Shown here: piece after piece, positions 61,158-64,000 of the stretch
Numbering within the stretch: position 1 is the first letter of the stretch
Layout: each line of letters begins with the position of its first letter
Assembly: GCF_001306455.1 (NCBI RefSeq)
Contig: NZ_LGTQ01000009.1
Location: 1 to 64,000 of the forward strand
Direction of reading: 5' to 3'
DNA: 64,000 nt
Source: Jiulongibacter sediminis
GTDB lineage: Bacteria; Bacteroidota; Bacteroidia; Cytophagales; Spirosomataceae
The notes under the pieces: generated by a model
Seen by the model: the letters and a program-made list of their open reading frames with translations, nothing else
Databases searched by the model: none
Told to the model about the DNA's origin: nothing
Program-made: the position numbers and the translations under genes

Positions 61158-61373
61158 AAGGGATTGGCAGTTTCAGGAACAATATTAGTTAACATTTGGC
61201 AGTCTGCTTCATTGAAAATGGATAAGCGGCAGATTAGCTAAATGAAAAGGTTTTATTTGATGTCTTGACCAGATGTGTATTATCTGACTTTGCCAATTTG
61301 GGGAAGAGTTACTGTTGATTTATGGAGGTCTTTTATGATTATTTGGTCTTTTCTTTTTCCGTTAGTGGATTTG

Positions 61374-61404
61374 TTTGTGCCTGAGATTTTCATTTCTATT
61401 TTTG
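61374..61404 (+). promoter_or_regulatory. Promoter of the NhaD-type antiporter gene
   Basis: TTTG (61374-61377), 19 bases, TATTTTTG (61397-61404): a full match to the Bacteroidota consensus. It predicts a leader of about 30 bases before the ATG at 61439. Confidence 0.7.
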
Positions 61405-61438
61405 CACCGCTTTACAAACGTATAAAACATTTTCTGTT

Positions 61439-62707
61439 ATGATAGCACTCCTGGTCTTGGTATTTGTAGTCGGTTATTTGGGCATTGTGCTTGAGCACAA
61501 TATTTCAATTGACAAGTCATCTTCGGCTCTTTTAACCGGGGCATTGTGCTGGACGGTTGTTGCTTTTACGACGCACGATCCTGAGCACATGAATGAGGAG
61601 CTGCTTCACCATTTGAGTGAAATCGCAAGCATTCTATTCTTTTTGATGGGTGCTATGACTATTGTGGAGTTGATAGATACTTACGATGGTTTTGATATCA
61701 TCACAGATAGAATAACCACCAGAAGCCAGACAAAACTGCTCTGGATTATCTGTATTCTGACGTTTTTCCTTTCAGCATTATTGGATAACCTGACCACTAC
61801 TATTGTAATGGTGACTTTGGTTAAAAAGCTGATTGAGGGGGAAAAACTGCGTCTCTTGTTTGTCGGTATTATAGTAGTGGCAGCTAATGCAGGTGGAGCT
61901 TGGTCTCCGATGGGTGACGTTACTACCACTATGCTATGGATTGGTGGTCAGATTACAGCGGTGAACATTATTAAGACATTAATTCTGCCGAGTTTGGTAT
62001 GTATGCTTGTTCCGCTAATTGTGCTCGCTCCTTCCATCAAGGGTATGTTGCCAAAGAAGCTTTTCAGCGATGATGGTGAGACGCATCATACCAAGCAAGA
62101 GAAGTATGTGATTTTCTTCACCGGTATCGGTGGCTTGATTTCGGTTCCAATTTTCAAAACGGTTACTCATTTGCCTCCTTTTATGGGAATGCTATTGGCT
62201 CTTGGAGTGCTTTGGATGGTGACCGAGCTTCTTTTAAAAGATAAAGAAGAGCATTTCAGAAATAACTATTCAGTGTACAAGGCTCTCGAAAAAGTTGATA
62301 TGCCTTCTGTACTTTTCTTTCTGGGTATTCTCCTGGCGGTTTCGGCCTTACAAACCGAAGGTGTTTTAAGAGGTTTAGCCGGTTGGTTATCTGATAATAT
62401 CAGCAGCCAAACGGTAATTGTAACGCTGATTGGTTTGCTTTCGTCGGTGGTTGATAACGTTCCTCTAGTAGCAGCCTCAATGGGTATGTATGACCTAAGC
62501 CAGTTCCCTACAGACGACCGTTTCTGGGAGCTTCTTGCCTACTGTGCCGGTACGGGTGGATCGGCTCTGATCATTGGCTCGGCTGCGGGAGTTGCTGCTA
62601 TGGGTATGGAGAAAATCAACTTCTTCTGGTATGTGAAGAAAATATCCTGGTTGGCCTTGATTGGTTATTTTGCCGGTATTGGGGTATTTCTTTTGTTGTT
62701 CCCTTAA
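61439..62707 (+). CDS. nhaD: NhaD-type sodium/proton antiporter
   Basis: A 422-residue inner-membrane antiporter with about 12 helices. Family segments are the acidic helix FFLMGAMTIVELIDTYDGFD, the pore half FFLSALLDNLTTTIVMVTLV, and AANAGGAWSPMGDVTTTMLW. The second half repeats this pattern (GLLSSVVDNVPLVAASMGMY). It exports Na+ (or Li+) in exchange for H+, consistent with a marine or saline habitat. It has its own promoter and terminator. Confidence 0.93.
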   Translation: MIALLVLVFVVGYLGIVLEHNISIDKSSSALLTGALCWTVVAFTTHDPEHMNEELLHHLSEIASILFFLMGAMTIVELIDTYDGFDIITDRITTRSQTKLLWIICILTFFLSALLDNLTTTIVMVTLVKKLIEGEKLRLLFVGIIVVAANAGGAWSPMGDVTTTMLWIGGQITAVNIIKTLILPSLVCMLVPLIVLAPSIKGMLPKKLFSDDGETHHTKQEKYVIFFTGIGGLISVPIFKTVTHLPPFMGMLLALGVLWMVTELLLKDKEEHFRNNYSVYKALEKVDMPSVLFFLGILLAVSALQTEGVLRGLAGWLSDNISSQTVIVTLIGLLSSVVDNVPLVAASMGMYDLSQFPTDDRFWELLAYCAGTGGSALIIGSAAGVAAMGMEKINFFWYVKKISWLALIGYFAGIGVFLLLFP

Positions 62708-62733
62708 TACGTTTAAGAAATAAATTTGAATTT

Positions 62734-62761
62734 AAATCCCTGACATCGGTTGGGGATTTTT
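62734..62761 (+). terminator. Terminator of the antiporter gene
   Basis: AAATCCC (62734-62740) pairs with GGGATTT (62753-62759), followed by further T. It lies 27 bases after the nhaD stop. Confidence 0.65.
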
Positions 62762-62927
62762 AGTTTGTACCCGGACAAAAATGCCCCCTGCGTTTTAAGT
62801 CTTTTTCATAAGATCATGGTTTATTCAATCTTCTTGTTGAAGGTATTTTGGGTCTACTCTTACCATGAAATAAAAGTTTTTTCGTTTTAGGACATGCTCT
62901 TTGTAACTTTCAAAAAAAGAGATAGCT

Positions 62928-63644
62928 ATGAAAGGTTTACTGTTAGGCCTAGTCCTGTTTTTTGGTGTACAAATTGCCGAAGCTCAGTCGGGTTTGGTAT
63001 TACCAAATGGTATTAAAGTTCCGGAAGTAGAAAGCCTGGCTGATGTAACTTCTCCTCACGAAGGTATGATCGTTTATGAAACTGATCAGAAGTCTCTTTT
63101 TCTGAGACGAGAGGGCTCATGGGAAGCATTGTCAGAACCGGTACCCAATAATGAGCCTCACATTTTTGTAGAGTTTAGCGGGGCTCCAACCATAGTGCCC
63201 GGCGATGTCGAAAACACGGGAATTCACGGTTCTCAGTCAAGAGTTCTTCATCTGGATTTTAATATTTTCTCAACACTTGGAACCGGGCGTTCTGTTGGTG
63301 TGGCTGAATATGACTTTAAGTTCAAAAAGAAATTAGGGAAGAGTTCTCCGCTTTTGAACAAGGCTCTTTTAAGAAGAGAAAGTTTTACGGATGTCATTTT
63401 TACGTTTTATATTCAGACCACTAAAGATGATGTGCCCTACTACAGTTATCATTTGGAGAATGTCAACTTGCTAAGCATGAGAACTGTGGGACCTCACTCC
63501 GAGCTAACGACACTCCTTGATGCCACGAATAACCTTTCTGCTAAAAGTATGATCGAGGAGATACAGCTTGTTTTTGAGCAGATTACAATAAAAGACCATA
63601 TCCATAATACAGAGGTTACTCATTCTTTCAACACCAATGAGTAA
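62928..63644 (+). CDS. Secreted Hcp-fold (type VI tube-like) protein
   Basis: A 238-residue secreted protein with a signal peptide (ending AEAQ). Residues 20-70 hold the short motif HEGMIVYETDQKSLFLRREGSW, common in Bacteroidota tail-fibre or surface proteins. The rest resembles the type VI tube protein Hcp: FVEFSGAP, then GVAEYDFKFKKKLGKSSPLL, FTDVIFTFYI and YSYHLENVNLLSMRTVG, in the strand order of Hcp. A Sec signal is unusual, because true Hcp is cytoplasmic. No other type VI gene is nearby. Function unknown; annotation by resemblance. Confidence 0.6.
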   Translation: MKGLLLGLVLFFGVQIAEAQSGLVLPNGIKVPEVESLADVTSPHEGMIVYETDQKSLFLRREGSWEALSEPVPNNEPHIFVEFSGAPTIVPGDVENTGIHGSQSRVLHLDFNIFSTLGTGRSVGVAEYDFKFKKKLGKSSPLLNKALLRRESFTDVIFTFYIQTTKDDVPYYSYHLENVNLLSMRTVGPHSELTTLLDATNNLSAKSMIEEIQLVFEQITIKDHIHNTEVTHSFNTNE

Positions 63645-63711
63645 CTTTTAAAACATAGTTGGGGTACGGGATTACCATTTTTATCTTAGATTAGAGATAA
63701 AACCTTGCCCT

Positions 63712-64000
63712 ATGAAATCGTTTAAAGTCCCATTTTCTCTGCCTTTGTTTCTTTTGGTGGTTGTTTTCTCCTGTCAAAAGAAAGAAGAGACTAAGCCTAA
63801 CATCATTTACATACTTGCTGATGATCTGGGAATAGGTGACGTTTCGGCATTTAATGATTCCTCACTTATTAAAACAACAAATATTGATCGATTAGCCACC
63901 GAGGGGGTAAGGTTTACAGATGCACACTCGGGCTCTGCTGTTTGTACACCTACCCGATACGGTATTCTGACTGGTCGCTACAGCTGGCGAGGAGTGTTGA
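63712..64000 (+). CDS. Sulfatase, N-terminal part (runs off the window)
   Basis: ATG at 63712 opens a frame of at least 96 residues that continues past the window end. A lipoprotein-type signal (LVVVFSC) is followed by NIIYILADDLGIGDVSAF with the first metal-binding aspartates. The sulfatase active-site motif CTPTR comes next, where the cysteine is converted to formylglycine, followed by YGILTGRYSW. It should remove sulfate from a carbohydrate or related ester. Incomplete here, so length and class are undetermined. Confidence 0.87.
   Translation, partial: MKSFKVPFSLPLFLLVVVFSCQKKEETKPNIIYILADDLGIGDVSAFNDSSLIKTTNIDRLATEGVRFTDAHSGSAVCTPTRYGILTGRYSWRGVL

Noticed and set aside
1-64000. CRISPR arrays, tRNA or rRNA genes, insertion sequences, prophage
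   Set aside because: I read the gaps for spaced direct repeats, cloverleaf-type sequence and transposase motifs and found none; only short repeats and hairpins are present.

Overview
The window looks like chromosomal DNA of a Bacteroidota bacterium, most likely a marine-type member of the Cytophagales. Five things point there. Several promoters match the group's TTTG-N19..21-TAnnTTTG pattern. A secreted protease carries a C-terminal type IX secretion sorting domain. There are OmpA/PD40, DUF3467 and DUF3078 proteins and a carboxypeptidase-regulatory-like outer-membrane receptor. EF-G and FtsZ have the sequence style of this phylum. Coding density is high, no gap between genes exceeds about 300 bases, and I saw no rRNA, tRNA, CRISPR array, insertion sequence or prophage.

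Layout. 1-3.8 kb: end of an unknown gene, a 2H phosphoesterase and an error-prone type C-family polymerase (DnaE2-like). 3.8-8.6 kb (minus): DsbD-like thiol reductase, cyclophilin, OmpA/PD40 protein, DUF3467 protein. 8.85-11 kb: EF-G as a single-gene unit with its own terminator. 11-12.2 kb: DNA polymerase IV. 12.4-19 kb (minus): division and cell-wall cluster ftsW-murG-(transferase)-ftsQ-ftsA-ftsZ, in which the usual murC position holds an arginyl/leucyl-transferase-like gene. 19.2-22.2 kb (minus): ECF sigma factor, small protein, MscS-like channel, DUF3078 outer-membrane protein and MscL, apparently one osmotic/envelope unit. 22.4-37 kb: SCP2-like protein, nuoAB, secreted metalloprotease, sodium symporter, clpS, recR, a 2OG oxygenase, YceI lipoprotein, chromate transporter, RidA, a four-gene two-component signalling unit, PspC, a secreted SGNH-type esterase and a lone nuoD.

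37-50 kb is a carbohydrate-processing region: outer-membrane receptor-like barrel, a sialate O-acetylesterase/polysaccharide deacetylase fusion, a CE15-type esterase, a secreted FAD oxidoreductase, a GH106-type rhamnosidase and a 39-residue membrane peptide. 50-54 kb: two aldo/keto reductases, hemE and lipoproteins. 54-58 kb: fmt, then greA behind a leader with two terminators, a HIT protein, dodecin and gpsA. 58-61 kb (minus): TolC-like and HlyD-like efflux genes without an inner-membrane pump. 61-64 kb: NhaD-type antiporter, a secreted Hcp-fold protein and the start of a sulfatase running off the end.

The points I would follow first are the greA leader (promoter, 14-codon ORF, mutually exclusive antiterminator and terminator, then a second terminator), the transferase in the murC slot of the division cluster, the sigma factor/two-channel operon, and the secreted Hcp-like protein. 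Functions are from reading the sequences; no database search was possible.
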